A stretch of DNA of 64,000 nucleotides from NCBI RefSeq assembly GCF_030143245.1, contig NZ_JARJNS010000002.1:310001-374000 (forward strand). Reading direction: 5' to 3'. Positions 1-9,283 of this stretch are shown here, one piece after another (position 1 is the stretch's first letter; each line of letters starts with the position of its first letter). This stretch comes from Rhabdaerophilum sp. SD176 (GTDB taxonomy: Bacteria; Pseudomonadota; Alphaproteobacteria; Rhizobiales; Beijerinckiaceae). The notes under the pieces are model-generated. The model was not told the origin of the DNA. It saw only the letters and a list, made by a program, of their open reading frames with translations, and did no database searches. Both the position numbers and the translations under genes were made by a program.

Positions 1-648
1 GACCTGATCTTCTTCGGCGCGAATTGCCTGAAGATCCCCGATGGCGCCTACATGCCGCTGATCTTCGGCGCGGTGCTGATCCTGATGATGTGGACCTGGG
101 TCCGCGGGACGCGGATCATCAACGAGAAGTCGCGCAGGGATTCGGTGCCGCTGGTCGACCTGATCAAGATGCTCGAGAAATCGAAACCCGTCCGCGTGGC
201 CGGGACGGCGGTGTTCCTCACCGCCGATCCGGAGACCGCGCCCGGTGCCTTGCTGCATAATCTCAAGCACAACAAGGTGCTCCACAAGCGCAACATCATG
301 CTGACGATCCGCACCGAGGACATGCCGCGCGTGCCGGAATCGGAGAAACTCCTCATCGAGGAACTCAGCGAGGATGTGAAGCGGATCGTCGTCCGGATCG
401 GCTATATGGAAACGCCGCGCGTGCCGCATTTCCTCGCGCTGGCGCGCCGCCGCGGGCTGGATTTCGACATCATGCAGACGTCGTTCTTCCTCGGAAAGCG
501 GACGATCAAGGCCGCGGCAACGTCCGGCATGCCGCTCTGGCAGGACAATCTCTTCATCTTCCTGTCCCGGACGGCGGCGAATGCGACGGACTTCTTCCAT
601 ATCCCGACCGGGCGTGTGGTCGAGCTCGGCGCGCAGGTCACGGTCTGA
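1..648 (+). CDS. kup: Kup potassium uptake protein, C-terminal part (cut by window start)
   Basis: The frame is open from base 1 and gives 215 residues. The first ~35 residues are the last membrane segment (positions 52-105 code a Leu/Ile/Met-rich stretch ending in WTWVRG). The rest is the soluble C-terminal domain of the KUP/HAK/KT family, including the stretch SRTAANATDFFHIPTGRVVELG typical of the extreme C-terminus of bacterial Kup. The family carries out K+ uptake, probably with H+, in the inner membrane. The transport core lies outside the window. It ends 69 bases before the next start and nothing ties it to that gene. The assignment is from family resemblance; sub-type is not decidable. 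Confidence 0.88.
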   Translation, partial: DLIFFGANCLKIPDGAYMPLIFGAVLILMMWTWVRGTRIINEKSRRDSVPLVDLIKMLEKSKPVRVAGTAVFLTADPETAPGALLHNLKHNKVLHKRNIMLTIRTEDMPRVPESEKLLIEELSEDVKRIVVRIGYMETPRVPHFLALARRRGLDFDIMQTSFFLGKRTIKAAATSGMPLWQDNLFIFLSRTAANATDFFHIPTGRVVELGAQVTV

Positions 649-717
649 GGTCGGGCCAACGGCGCTTGCCTTCGCCACTCGGGCTTGCCACTCTTCGCGG
701 CAACGCGAGGATTGACC

Positions 718-1761
718 ATGGATCCGAAGAAACTCGAGGCCCTCCGCGCCCGCTACAGCGGGGCTGGGGCCACCGATGTGCATGACCCCGAATTCAGGAA
801 GGTCGTTGACCTGCTGTTCACCGGCAAGGACCGCCGGGCCAAGCCCTATGAGGGCATCTCCACCTTCCTCGATGCGCCTTACCGGCCCGAGATTGCATCG
901 GACAAGGCGTTTTCCGCGCTGGATGTGCCGCTGATCGGCGTGCCGATGGATCTCGGCGTGACGCATCGGCCCGGCTCGCGTTTCGGGCCAAGGGCCGTGC
1001 GGCAGGTGGAGCGGATCGGGCCCTATCACGAGGTTCATCGCATCGTGCCGCTGGCGGAATGCCGGATCGCCGATATCGGCGATGTGCCGTTCCGCAGCCG
1101 CTACAACCTTGCCGAGAGCCACGAGGATATCGAAGCCTTCTACGGCCCGATCGCCGCGGCGGGCTGCCGGCCGGTCTCGGTCGGCGGGGATCATTCCATC
1201 ACGTTGCCGATCCTCAAGGCGCTGGGGCGCGGGCGGCCGGTGGGGATGATCCATATCGATGCCCATTGCGACACGAGTGCGCCCTATGAGGGCACGCGTT
1301 TCCATCATGGCGGGCCGTTCCGGCAGGCGGTGCTGGAAGGCGTGCTCGATCCCGAACGGGTGATCCAGATCGGCATCCGCGGCAATGCCGAGTATCTCTG
1401 GGAATTCTCCTATGAAAGCGGGATGACGGTGATCCATGCCGAGGAATTCCACCGTCTCGGCGTGGACGAGACCATCGCCCGAATGCGCAAGGTGGTGGGC
1501 GACGGGCCGGTCTATCTGTCCTTCGACGTGGATAGCCTCGATCCCGCCTTCGCGCCGGGAACGGGGACGCCGGAAGCCGGCGGGCTCTCGACCCGCGAGG
1601 CGATGGCTTTGCTGCGTGGCGCGGCGGGGCTCGATATTGTCGGCGGCGATGTTGTCGAGGTGGCGCCCCAATATGATGCCACGAGCAATACCGCGCAGGC
1701 CGGCGCGCAGATCCTTTTCGAGATCGTGAGCCTGATTGCGCTCAGGCTCCGCAAAGACTGA
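718..1761 (+). CDS. Ureohydrolase (agmatinase/guanidinobutyrase family)
   Basis: A 347-residue arginase/agmatinase-superfamily enzyme, cytoplasmic, which would release urea from a guanidino compound using a two-Mn centre. The metal ligands are visible: GGDHS (residues 156-160), DAHCD (181-185) and SFDVDSLDP near residue 265, followed by GTGTPE. The N-terminal motif RPGSRFGPRAVR (84-95) is also typical. I chose ATG 718 because AGGA lies about 6 bases upstream; an in-frame ATG at 685 would add 11 residues without support. Agmatine, guanidinobutyrate and guanidinopropionate enzymes share these motifs, so substrate is open. The 3' end overlaps the convergent hydrolase gene by 20 bases. The peptide importer nearby could feed guanidino compounds, which is only inference. 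Confidence 0.85.
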   Translation: MDPKKLEALRARYSGAGATDVHDPEFRKVVDLLFTGKDRRAKPYEGISTFLDAPYRPEIASDKAFSALDVPLIGVPMDLGVTHRPGSRFGPRAVRQVERIGPYHEVHRIVPLAECRIADIGDVPFRSRYNLAESHEDIEAFYGPIAAAGCRPVSVGGDHSITLPILKALGRGRPVGMIHIDAHCDTSAPYEGTRFHHGGPFRQAVLEGVLDPERVIQIGIRGNAEYLWEFSYESGMTVIHAEEFHRLGVDETIARMRKVVGDGPVYLSFDVDSLDPAFAPGTGTPEAGGLSTREAMALLRGAAGLDIVGGDVVEVAPQYDATSNTAQAGAQILFEIVSLIALRLRKD

Positions 1762-2578
1762 CCAGTTGGCCGGTTAATTCGCTGTCAGGGTCAGCCAATC
1801 CGGCGATCACGGTGAAATGGTTGGCGCCGGCGAGTTCGAGGCAGGTCGTGTCGATGCCATGCCTCTGCCAGACCCGGCAGATATCACGGCTCTGGCGGAG
1901 ATATTCGGCGCTTTCCGCGCCACCCACTGCAGCGACGAGGCGGCGGCCTGCGGGCGGCATATGCACGATCGGCGAGAGGCGCCGGGCCTCGGCCTCGGAC
2001 ATGCCCAAAGCCTTGTTGATCGAGGTGCCGACCAATGGCGGCAGATCGAAAAGCCCGGAAATGGCGAGGCCGGCGGGTGTAAGGTCTCCCGGTGCGGCGG
2101 GGTCGAGTGCCTTCCAGTCGACCGCCAGGGCCATCGCGGTGAGATGGCCGCCGGCCGAGTGGCCATAGGGCACGACGCGGCGGCCGGTCCGGCGCCAGAG
2201 ATCGAGGATCGCCTGTCGCGTCTGTTCGACGATCGCGGCCATCGGGACGTTCGGGCAGAGATCATATTCCATGATCGCGGCCGTCAGCCCGCGGGCATTG
2301 GGGCCCGCGGCCATGTGGCTGAAGAAGCTGCGGTCGAGCGCCTGCCAGTAGCCACCATGGATGAAGAGCAGGACCGGCCCTTCGCCGGCGGCGGGGAAGA
2401 GATCATAGCGGTGCCGCTCGCCGGGCCCGTAGGCGAGTCCCGCCTCATGCGGCATGGCGGCGCGGTAGGCGGCGGCATCTGACGACCAGCCGGCGATGAT
2501 GCCGGGATGTTCCGGCACGCGGGCCCGGTTGTTGTATTCGGCTTCGTAATCGGGCGACATCGGCAGGGATCCCGGCAT
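1742..2578 (-). CDS. Alpha/beta hydrolase, arylformamidase (KynB-like) type
   Basis: A 278-residue alpha/beta hydrolase. The oxyanion motif HGGYW is at residues 74-78 and the nucleophile motif GHSAGG puts the serine at 141. A late GANHF supplies the probable catalytic histidine near residue 252. HGGYW plus GHSAGGH is the pattern of arylformamidase/kynurenine formamidase-like esterases, which cut formamides, carbamates or esters. It lies 6 bases downstream of the LysR gene on the same strand, so the two are very likely co-transcribed. Its 3' end overlaps the ureohydrolase gene by 20 bases. An internal ATG (residue 7) is an alternative start. True substrate is unknown; no kynurenine-pathway gene is nearby. 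Confidence 0.8.
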   Translation of the reverse strand: MPGSLPMSPDYEAEYNNRARVPEHPGIIAGWSSDAAAYRAAMPHEAGLAYGPGERHRYDLFPAAGEGPVLLFIHGGYWQALDRSFFSHMAAGPNARGLTAAIMEYDLCPNVPMAAIVEQTRQAILDLWRRTGRRVVPYGHSAGGHLTAMALAVDWKALDPAAPGDLTPAGLAISGLFDLPPLVGTSINKALGMSEAEARRLSPIVHMPPAGRRLVAAVGGAESAEYLRQSRDICRVWQRHGIDTTCLELAGANHFTVIAGLADPDSELTGQLVSLCGA

Positions 2579-2584
2579 GGAGGC

Positions 2585-3523
2585 TCAGAGAGAGCGAATC
2601 GGCAGCGAGTATCCGTCTTCCAGCTGATGCTTGCGAACAAAATCGATGAAACGGCGCGCCACCGCAGAGGGCGGCATCATCGAGGGCAGCACGAAGGAGG
2701 TCTGGTAGGGAATGCTGGGCCGGAACGGGATGAAGCGGATATCCGGGTCGTGCCGCAACGACATCGGGAAGGGGTTGATGATCGTCATTCCCACCCCGGC
2801 CCGAACGAATTCATAGGCCGCGACGGCCGTCGAGACCTCGATCAGGATGCGCGGCTCGACGCCCGCTCCAAGAAAAAGGCGCTCCAACTGGGTGCGGGAC
2901 GGAAAGCGCCGGGCCAGCGCGATAAAGGGCTGGTCATGCAGGTCTTCCGGGGTGAGGAACGGCCGGTCGGCAAGGGGGGAGCCCGGCGGGAGGATCGCAT
3001 GCGCATCCGAGGACCGGAAGGTGAGATAGCGGACCCCGGCATGATCAGGCCCGGAATCGACGAGGCCGAGATCCATGTTGCCATTGGCCATCATGGTCAC
3101 GACTTCGGGCCCGGATCCGATCTCGACATAGATTCGCGTTTCCGGTTCGGAGCGCGAAAACTCGCCCAGCAGGCGATGCAGGAACCAATGGGCGAGAGTC
3201 GGCGGTGCTGCGACCCGCAGGACCGGGCTGGCATCTTCCGGCCGCCAGCGCACGCGCTCCAGCCGTTCGAAGGTCAGGAAGATCGGCTCGCTCTCTTGAT
3301 GCAGCGCGAGCGCCTCGGCGGTCGGCAGGAGGCGCCCGCCCTCGCGCCGGAACAGCGTCAATCCCGTCCGTTCCTCGAGCTGGTGGATCGCCCGCGAGAC
3401 GGCGGGCTGCGAGATCCCGAGTTTCCTGGCTGCTGCTGTGGCCTTGCCGAAAAGGATCAGCGTACGGAGAACCTCCAGTTCCCGGAGGGTGGGCCGTCGG
3501 CCGGGATTTGCGGGTTCCTGCAT
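2585..3523 (-). CDS. LysR-family transcriptional regulator
   Basis: A 312-residue LysR protein: an N-terminal winged helix-turn-helix (LRELEVLRTLI... KLGISQPAVSRAIHQLEERTG, residues ~13-55) followed by a periplasmic-binding-protein-like effector domain. I used ATG 3523 because it gives the usual short N-terminus before the HTH; the open frame extends to 3622 but that part overlaps the operator. The gene is divergent from the peptide ABC transporter (start 3703) and followed by a hydrolase gene 6 bases on. A LysR regulator typically controls the divergent operon and itself from the shared intergenic region, where a 9-bp perfect inverted repeat is present. Effector unknown. Confidence 0.9.
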   Translation of the reverse strand: MQEPANPGRRPTLRELEVLRTLILFGKATAAARKLGISQPAVSRAIHQLEERTGLTLFRREGGRLLPTAEALALHQESEPIFLTFERLERVRWRPEDASPVLRVAAPPTLAHWFLHRLLGEFSRSEPETRIYVEIGSGPEVVTMMANGNMDLGLVDSGPDHAGVRYLTFRSSDAHAILPPGSPLADRPFLTPEDLHDQPFIALARRFPSRTQLERLFLGAGVEPRILIEVSTAVAAYEFVRAGVGMTIINPFPMSLRHDPDIRFIPFRPSIPYQTSFVLPSMMPPSAVARRFIDFVRKHQLEDGYSLPIRSL

Positions 3524-3535
3524 AGACCCATGCCT

Positions 3536-3574
3536 TTCAGTTATATCAATTTCAGTGACAATAACTGAACTGAA
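3536..3574. promoter_or_regulatory. Candidate LysR operator (inverted repeat)
   Basis: TTCAGTTAT at 3536-3544 and its exact reverse complement ATAACTGAA at 3561-3569 are separated by 16 bases. Extra half-sites TTCAG (3551-3555) and CTGAA (3570-3574) lie inside and beside it. The site sits 12 bases upstream of the LysR start and ~130 bases before the importer start. Its AT-rich character stands out in this GC-rich DNA. Binding by the adjacent LysR protein is inferred. Confidence 0.6.
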
Positions 3575-3702
3575 TAGTAGTGTCACGTTATCGTGCCGGC
3601 CTCGCAATTTACGCTTGGACATTCATCCGGGCTGACGTGAGAATGGTGCATTGCCGGCCGGGAGACGTCCTCAAGGAGCCCCGGCCTGTCCGCAGGGAGA
3701 CG

Positions 3703-5286
3703 ATGATGCGAACACTGTTTAAGCCCGCCCTGATGGCGGTTGTGCTCGGTTGCGGTTGGGCGCTGCCCGCCGCCGCGCAGGAGCTGAAGATCGCGATGTC
3801 CTCCGAGCCCAGCTCGGCTGACCCGCATTACCACAACCTGACGCCGAACAACCAGATTGCGCGGCACATGTATGAGACGCTGGTCTTCATGGACCAGTAC
3901 CAGGCGATCGGCCCGGGCCTTGCCTCGAGCTGGAAGATCATCGATGACACAACCTGGGAGTTCAAGCTCCGGGCCAATGTCAAGTTCCATGACGGCTCGC
4001 CGCTGACGGTCGATGACGTGATCTTCACTTTCAATCGCGTGCCGAACGTGCCGAAGTCCCCGGCGCCGAAGACCTCCTATATTCGCGGCAAGACGATCGA
4101 GAAGGTCGATGACCTGACCTTCCGGGTGAAGACGCCCAAGGTCGAGGCGCTGATGCTGAACCATCTCGCGAATATCGAGATCATGTCGGCCAAGGCTTCG
4201 GCCAATGCGACGACCGAGGATATCAATGCCGGCAAGGGCGCGGTGGGCACCGGTCCGTACCAGTTTGTCGAGTTCGTGCCCGGTGACCGGCTCGTCCTCA
4301 AGCGCAACGATGCCTATTGGGGCAACAAGGAGCCGTGGGCAAAGGTGACGTTCCGCTTCATCAAGTCGGATCCGACCCGTGTTGCGGCGCTCCTCTCGGG
4401 CGATGTCGATGTGATCGAGACGGTTCCGACGGCGGACGCCCAGCGCCTCGCCAAGGATCCGAAAGTGTCGGTCGCGAGTGCGCTCTCGAACCGCCTCGTC
4501 TATCTCCACATGGATCGCTACCGCGCCGAAACCCCGTTCGTGAAGGGCAAGGATGGCAGCCAGATCAAGAACCCATTCCATGATCTGAAGGTGCGGCAGG
4601 CCATCACCAAGGCCATCAACCGCCCGGCCATCGTCGAGCGGATCATGGAAGGCGAGGCCGTGCCGGCCAGCCAGATGCTGCCGGATTCCTATGCCGGCAC
4701 GTCGAAGAAGCTGAAGCCGGTCGCCTATGATGTCGAAGGCGCACGCAAGCTGCTGGCCGAGGCTGGCTACCCGAACGGCTTCAAGCTGACGATCCACGGC
4801 CCGAATGGCCGCTATACCAACGATACCAAGATCATCGAGGCCGTGGCCCAGATGCTGACCCGCGTCGGCATCGAAGCCAGCGTCGAGACTCTGCCGCCGG
4901 CGGTGTTCTTCTCGCGCGCCTCAAGCGGTGGTCCGGACAAGCAGCCGGAATTCTCGATGATAATGGCCGGCTGGTCCGCAGGGACCGGCGAGCCGAGTGA
5001 CTCGCTGCGCGCCCTGCTCGGCACGTTCGATCCGAAGGTCGGGCGCGGTTCGGCCAATCGCGGCCGCTATTCGAACCCGGCCATGGATACCGTGCTCGAC
5101 AAGGCGCTCTCCACGGTCGATTTTGACAAGCGCAACGTGCTGCTGGCCGAAGCCGCCGAGATCGTCATGGGCGATGTCGGGCTGATCCCGATCCACTACC
5201 AGAAGAATACCTGGGCGGCGAAGAAGGGCCTCAAAGTCACGCCGCGGACCGACGAATACACCCTCGCCATGTCGGTGCGTCCGTAA
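3703..5286 (+). CDS. Peptide/oligopeptide-type ABC transporter substrate-binding protein
   Basis: 527 residues with a Sec signal peptide (MMRTLFK, hydrophobic core, cleavage after LPAAAQ near residue 26) and the fold-defining family 5 extracellular solute-binding features: ASSWKIIDDTTWEFKLRANV and VKFHDGSPLTVDDVIFTFNRV, plus KVRQAITKAINR. It is the periplasmic receptor of the importer coded by the next four genes. ATG 3703 follows GGGAGA by a few bases; upstream in-frame codons would hide the signal peptide. Family members bind di/oligopeptides, nickel, glutathione, agrocinopines or amino-acid conjugates, so the ligand cannot be named. Control by the divergent LysR protein is likely. Confidence 0.92.
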   Translation: MMRTLFKPALMAVVLGCGWALPAAAQELKIAMSSEPSSADPHYHNLTPNNQIARHMYETLVFMDQYQAIGPGLASSWKIIDDTTWEFKLRANVKFHDGSPLTVDDVIFTFNRVPNVPKSPAPKTSYIRGKTIEKVDDLTFRVKTPKVEALMLNHLANIEIMSAKASANATTEDINAGKGAVGTGPYQFVEFVPGDRLVLKRNDAYWGNKEPWAKVTFRFIKSDPTRVAALLSGDVDVIETVPTADAQRLAKDPKVSVASALSNRLVYLHMDRYRAETPFVKGKDGSQIKNPFHDLKVRQAITKAINRPAIVERIMEGEAVPASQMLPDSYAGTSKKLKPVAYDVEGARKLLAEAGYPNGFKLTIHGPNGRYTNDTKIIEAVAQMLTRVGIEASVETLPPAVFFSRASSGGPDKQPEFSMIMAGWSAGTGEPSDSLRALLGTFDPKVGRGSANRGRYSNPAMDTVLDKALSTVDFDKRNVLLAEAAEIVMGDVGLIPIHYQKNTWAAKKGLKVTPRTDEYTLAMSVRP

Positions 5287-5374
5287 CCGCCAAGAAGCAG
5301 CGGGGCCGTCCGGCTCCGCTGCTCCTCAAGGCGTGTACCTGTCCTGGCGCGATTGCCTCCCCGGGGAGTTTTCC

Positions 5375-6352
5375 ATGCTGGCTTTTGTCATCCGGCGGCT
5401 TGCGCAGGCGTTCTTCGTCGTCGTCGCCATGGTCGTTCTCGTCTTCTTCGGCACCTATGTGATCGGCGACCCTGTCTGGATGATGGTGCCGGGCGATGCC
5501 ACGCAGGAGCAGGTCGAGGAGGTGCGCCGCACCTTCGGCTTCGACCAGCCGGTCTATATCCAGTTCCTGACCTTCCTCGGTGATGTGCTGCGGGGCGAGT
5601 TCGGCCGGTCCTATGTGCATGGGTCCTCGGCCATCGGCCTCATCGTCGACCGGATGCCGGCAACCCTTGAACTGGCCCTCGCGGCCCTGATCCTCGCCAT
5701 CGTGATCGGCATTCCGCACGGGCTCTTCGCCGGGCTGAAGCCGGAACATCCGGTCTCGCGCGGGATCATGGCTGTCTCGATTCTCGGTTTCTCGCTGCCC
5801 ACGTTCTGGGTCGGGCTGATGCTGATCATGCTGTTCTCGGTGATGCTGGGCTGGCTCCCCGCCACGGGGCGAGGTCCCGTGATGTCGATCCTCGGCATCG
5901 AGACCTCCTTGTTCAGCCTCGAGGGCTGGCGGCATCTCTTCCTGCCGGCGCTCAACCTGGCCCTGCTCAAGATCAGCCTGGTGATCCGGCTGACGCGCTC
6001 TGGCGCCCGCGAGGCAAGCCTTCAGGATTACGTGAAATTCGCCCGGGCCAAGGGCCTGTCTCCGCGCCGCATCATCGGTGTTCACATCCTCAAGAATATC
6101 ATGATCCCCATCGTCACCGTGCTCGGGCTGGAATTCGGTTCGCTGGTGGCCTTCTCCGTCGTCACCGAGACCATCTTCGCCTGGCCGGGCATGGGCAAAC
6201 TCCTGCTGGAAGCGATCCAGCGCCTCGATCGCCCGCTCATCGTCGGCTACGTGATGGTGGTGGTGCTCCTCTTCGTGACGATCAACCTGATCGTCGACAT
6301 CCTCTATTCCGCGCTCGATCCGCGCGTCCGCCTCACGGGGAGCCAGTCATGA
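5375..6352 (+). CDS. Peptide-type ABC transporter permease, DppB family
   Basis: 325 residues with six predicted membrane segments beginning at the first residues (MLAFVIRRLAQAFFVVVAMVV) and the EAA-type loop SGAREASLQDYVKFARAKGLSPRRI... facing the ATPases. These are the marks of the DppB/OppB inner-membrane subunit. ATG 5375 has GGGGAG about 7 bases upstream; a further ATG at 5333 would add 14 non-hydrophobic residues. The gene overlaps the next permease by ATGA. Works as a heterodimer with the following protein. Confidence 0.92.
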   Translation: MLAFVIRRLAQAFFVVVAMVVLVFFGTYVIGDPVWMMVPGDATQEQVEEVRRTFGFDQPVYIQFLTFLGDVLRGEFGRSYVHGSSAIGLIVDRMPATLELALAALILAIVIGIPHGLFAGLKPEHPVSRGIMAVSILGFSLPTFWVGLMLIMLFSVMLGWLPATGRGPVMSILGIETSLFSLEGWRHLFLPALNLALLKISLVIRLTRSGAREASLQDYVKFARAKGLSPRRIIGVHILKNIMIPIVTVLGLEFGSLVAFSVVTETIFAWPGMGKLLLEAIQRLDRPLIVGYVMVVVLLFVTINLIVDILYSALDPRVRLTGSQS

Positions 6353-7251
6353 GCGCAACGACTTCGAACCCGGCTCCGGCGCAGGGCGAATTCGCCCGGT
6401 TCGCCGCCCGCTTCGCCGAGGACCGCGTCGCCGTGTTCGGCCTGGTCCTGTTGTTTGTCATCGTCGCGATGGCGCTGCTGGCGCCCTTCATCTCGCCGCA
6501 GAACCCCTATGATCTCGGCAAGGTCGACATCATGGATTCGCGGCAGCCGCCCGGGGCCAAGGCGGGTGACGGTTTCGACATGCTGCTCGGCTCGGACGGG
6601 ATGGGGCGTGACCTGTTCTCCAGCATTCTCTACGGGCTGCGCATCTCGCTGACCGTGGGCGTGCTCAGCGGCGTGATTGCCGCAACCCTCGGCCTCGTGC
6701 TGGGGCTCATCGCCGCCTATGCCGGTGGCCGCATCGAGACGCTGATCATGCGTGTCGTCGATCTCCAGCTCTCGCTCCCCTCGGTGCTGGTGGCGCTGAT
6801 CCTTGTCGCGTTGCTCGGCAAGGGCATCGACAAGATCATCCTCGCTCTCGTCGTCGTGCAATGGGCCTACTATGCCCGCACGGTGCGCGGCTCGGCACTG
6901 GTGGAGCGGCGCAAGGAATATGTCGAGGCGGCACGGTCGCTCGGGCTTTCGCATGCCCGGACGGTGTTCCGCCACATCCTGCCGAACTGCCTCGCGCCGG
7001 TCATCGTCATCGCCACGGTGCAGACCGCGCATGCGATCAGCCTCGAGGCGACATTGTCCTTCCTCGGTGTCGGCCTGCCGCAGACCGAACCCTCGCTCGG
7101 CGTGCTTATCGCCAACGGCTTCCAGTACATGCTGTCGGGCAAATACTGGATCTCGTTTTTCCCCGGCCTCGCGCTGCTGCTGACCATCGTCGCGATCAAT
7201 CTCGTCGGCGACCGCCTGCGCGACGTGCTCAACCCGCGGCTGGAGAAATGA
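6349..7251 (+). CDS. Peptide-type ABC transporter permease, DppC family
   Basis: 300 residues. An N-terminal cytoplasmic stretch of ~30 residues precedes the first membrane segment (AVFGLVLLFVIVAMALLAPFI). The motif GSDGMGRDLFSSILYGLRISL (around residue 80) is diagnostic of DppC/OppC subunits, and the EAA loop (KEYVEAARSLGLSHARTVFRHILPN) is intact. The start overlaps the upstream stop (ATGA), so the two permeases are translationally coupled. Second half of the import channel. Confidence 0.93.
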   Translation: MSATTSNPAPAQGEFARFAARFAEDRVAVFGLVLLFVIVAMALLAPFISPQNPYDLGKVDIMDSRQPPGAKAGDGFDMLLGSDGMGRDLFSSILYGLRISLTVGVLSGVIAATLGLVLGLIAAYAGGRIETLIMRVVDLQLSLPSVLVALILVALLGKGIDKIILALVVVQWAYYARTVRGSALVERRKEYVEAARSLGLSHARTVFRHILPNCLAPVIVIATVQTAHAISLEATLSFLGVGLPQTEPSLGVLIANGFQYMLSGKYWISFFPGLALLLTIVAINLVGDRLRDVLNPRLEK

Positions 7252-7253
7252 TC

Positions 7254-8237
7254 ATGGCCGAACCGGTTCTTGCGGTCGACAATCTCGCCACGCATTTCTT
7301 CACGCGTGACGGCGTGGTGAAGTCAGTCGATGGCGTCTCCTTCACCGTGGCGCCTGGCGAGGTGCTTGGCCTTGTCGGGGAATCCGGCTCCGGCAAATCG
7401 GTGACCGGCTTCTCGATCATGGGGCTGATTGACCCGCCCGGACGCATTGTCTCGGGCTCGATCCGGCTGAAGGGCGAGGAGCTGGTCGGACGGACAGAGG
7501 CCGAGATGCGGGCGGTTCGCGGACGTTCGCTCGCCATGATCTTCCAGGACCCGATGATGACGCTCAACCCTGTCCTGCGCATTGACACGCAGATGATGGA
7601 GGCTGTCCACGCCCATGAAAAGGTGTCGGAGAAGGCCGCGCGTGACCGGGCCGTGCAGGCGCTGGCGCAGGTCGGCATTCCCTCGCCGGAAGAGCGGCTC
7701 TCGGCCTATCCGCACCAGTTCTCGGGCGGCATGCGGCAGCGCGTTGCCATCGCCATTGCGCTGATCCACCGGCCGGCGCTGATCATCGCGGATGAACCCA
7801 CCACCGCGCTCGACGTGACGATCCAGAGCCAGATCCTCGCCGAGGTGCAGAAGCTCTGTGCCGAAAGCGGCACGGCTCTGGTCTGGATCACGCATGACCT
7901 TGCCGTCGTGGCCGGCCTCGCTGACCGCGTTGCCGTGATGTATGCGGGCCGCATTGTCGAGCAGGGCCTTGTCGATGATGTGCTCGACCGGCCGCTTCAT
8001 CCCTATACGCATGGCCTGATCGGATCGGTTCCAGGCGATTCCATGCCGGGCAAGCGGCTCATGCAGATCCCCGGCTCGACGCCTTCGCTCGGGCGGCTGC
8101 CGCCGGGCTGCGCCTTCGAACCGCGCTGCAGCCGCGCGGTCGAGACCTGCAGGGCCGGTGCGCCGCCCCTCGCGCAGGGCAGCCATGGCCGCGCCTATCG
8201 CTGCATCAACCCTGTTCCCGCCGAGGAGGCCGCGTAA
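7254..8237 (+). CDS. Peptide-type ABC transporter ATP-binding protein, DppD family
   Basis: 327 residues. Walker A GESGSGKS near residue 42, Q-loop [10 protein letters not shown], signature FSGGMRQR, Walker [13 protein letters not shown] and the switch His in WITHDLAVV are all present. The C-terminal oligopeptide/dipeptide domain with two Cys ([14 protein letters not shown]) is typical of DppD/OppD and may bind a metal or cluster. ATG 7254 has GGAG at 7242-7245; ATG 7248, overlapping the previous stop as ATGA, is an alternative that adds two residues. Energises the permease pair with the next protein. Confidence 0.92.
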   Translation: MAEPVLAVDNLATHFFTRDGVVKSVDGVSFTVAPGEVLGLVGESGSGKSVTGFSIMGLIDPPGRIVSGSIRLKGEELVGRTEAEMRAVRGRSLAMIFQDPMMTLNPVLRIDTQMMEAVHAHEKVSEKAARDRAVQALAQVGIPSPEERLSAYPHQFSGGMRQRVAIAIALIHRPALIIADEPTTALDVTIQSQILAEVQKLCAESGTALVWITHDLAVVAGLADRVAVMYAGRIVEQGLVDDVLDRPLHPYTHGLIGSVPGDSMPGKRLMQIPGSTPSLGRLPPGCAFEPRCSRAVETCRAGAPPLAQGSHGRAYRCINPVPAEEAA

Positions 8238-9253
8238 TGGCCGCGCAAGAACTCCTGCGTATCGAAGGCATTTCGAAGCGCTTCGTGAAACCGGTCGATC
8301 TGGCCGGCCGCATCGCCAACATGATGGGCGCCAGCAACCGGGAAGCCGTTGTCCATGCGGTGGACGGCGTGGATCTCAGCGTGGCCGAAGGCGAGGTTGT
8401 GGCTCTGGTCGGTGAATCGGGGTGCGGCAAGTCGACGCTCGGCCGCGTCATTGCCGGCATCCACGAGCCGACCGAAGGCCGCGTTTTCTGGCGCGGGCAA
8501 GACATCGCAATGATGGATTCCGCCCACCGGCAGGCCTTCACGCTCGGCGCGCAGATGATCTTCCAGGACCCGATGTCGTCGCTCAATCCGCGCATCCGCG
8601 CCGGCGAGATCGTGGGCGAGGCGCCGCGCGTGCATGGCCTTGTCGATGCGGCCGGGCAGGCAGAGTATGTCGCCACCCTGTTCCGGCAGGTCGGGCTCGA
8701 TCCGGATTATCGCCGGCGTTTTCCACACCAGTTCTCCGGAGGGCAGCGCGCCCGGATCGGCATTGCCCGCGCACTGGCGGTGAAGCCGAAGCTGCTGGTC
8801 TGCGATGAATCGGTCGCGGCGCTCGATGTCTCGATCCAGGCGCAGGTGCTCAACCTCTTCATGGACCTGCGCGAAGCGCTCGGCCTCGCCTATGTGTTCA
8901 TCAGTCATGATCTCGGCGTGGTGCGGCATATTTCCGACCGCATCTTCATCATGTATCTCGGCCGGGTCATCGAAAGCGGGCGCACGGACGAGATTTTCCG
9001 CGAACCGGCCCATCCCTATACCCGGGCGCTGCTCGACAACGTGCCCCGGCTCGATGCCCGCAAGCGCAGCTTTTCGACCGTCAAGGGCGAGATTCCCTCT
9101 CCGCTGAACCCGCCTCCGGGCTGCCATTTCCATCCGCGCTGCCCGCTGGCCGGCCCGCGCTGCGCTGTCGAGGCGCCGCGCCGGACCGTCCTGTCCGAAG
9201 GGCGGATCGTGGCCTGCCATCTTGCCGATGGTGGCGTGGCCGCCGCAGCCTGA
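8237..9253 (+). CDS. Peptide-type ABC transporter ATP-binding protein, DppF family
   Basis: 338 residues, the second ATPase of the importer. Walker A GESGCGKST (near residue 59), FQDPMSSLNPR, signature FSGGQRARIGIARAL, Walker B LLVCDESVAALD and HDLGVVRHISDRI are complete. The C-terminal domain carries CHFHPRCPLAGPRC. The start overlaps the previous stop by one base (TAATG). It is the last gene of the five-gene operon and ends 30 bases from a convergent gene. Walker B reads DES where DEP is commoner; DES is frequent in DppF/GsiA-like proteins, so activity is not in doubt. Confidence 0.92.
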   Translation: MAAQELLRIEGISKRFVKPVDLAGRIANMMGASNREAVVHAVDGVDLSVAEGEVVALVGESGCGKSTLGRVIAGIHEPTEGRVFWRGQDIAMMDSAHRQAFTLGAQMIFQDPMSSLNPRIRAGEIVGEAPRVHGLVDAAGQAEYVATLFRQVGLDPDYRRRFPHQFSGGQRARIGIARALAVKPKLLVCDESVAALDVSIQAQVLNLFMDLREALGLAYVFISHDLGVVRHISDRIFIMYLGRVIESGRTDEIFREPAHPYTRALLDNVPRLDARKRSFSTVKGEIPSPLNPPPGCHFHPRCPLAGPRCAVEAPRRTVLSEGRIVACHLADGGVAAAA

Positions 9254-9283
9254 GCAGGCCGTATTTCTCGCCCGGCGAGAGAG

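Noticed and set aside
9264-9282. Hairpin TCTCGCC/GGCGAGA between the dppF-like gene and the SGNH gene as terminator
   Set aside because: Loop is too small and no T-run follows; termination there cannot be claimed.
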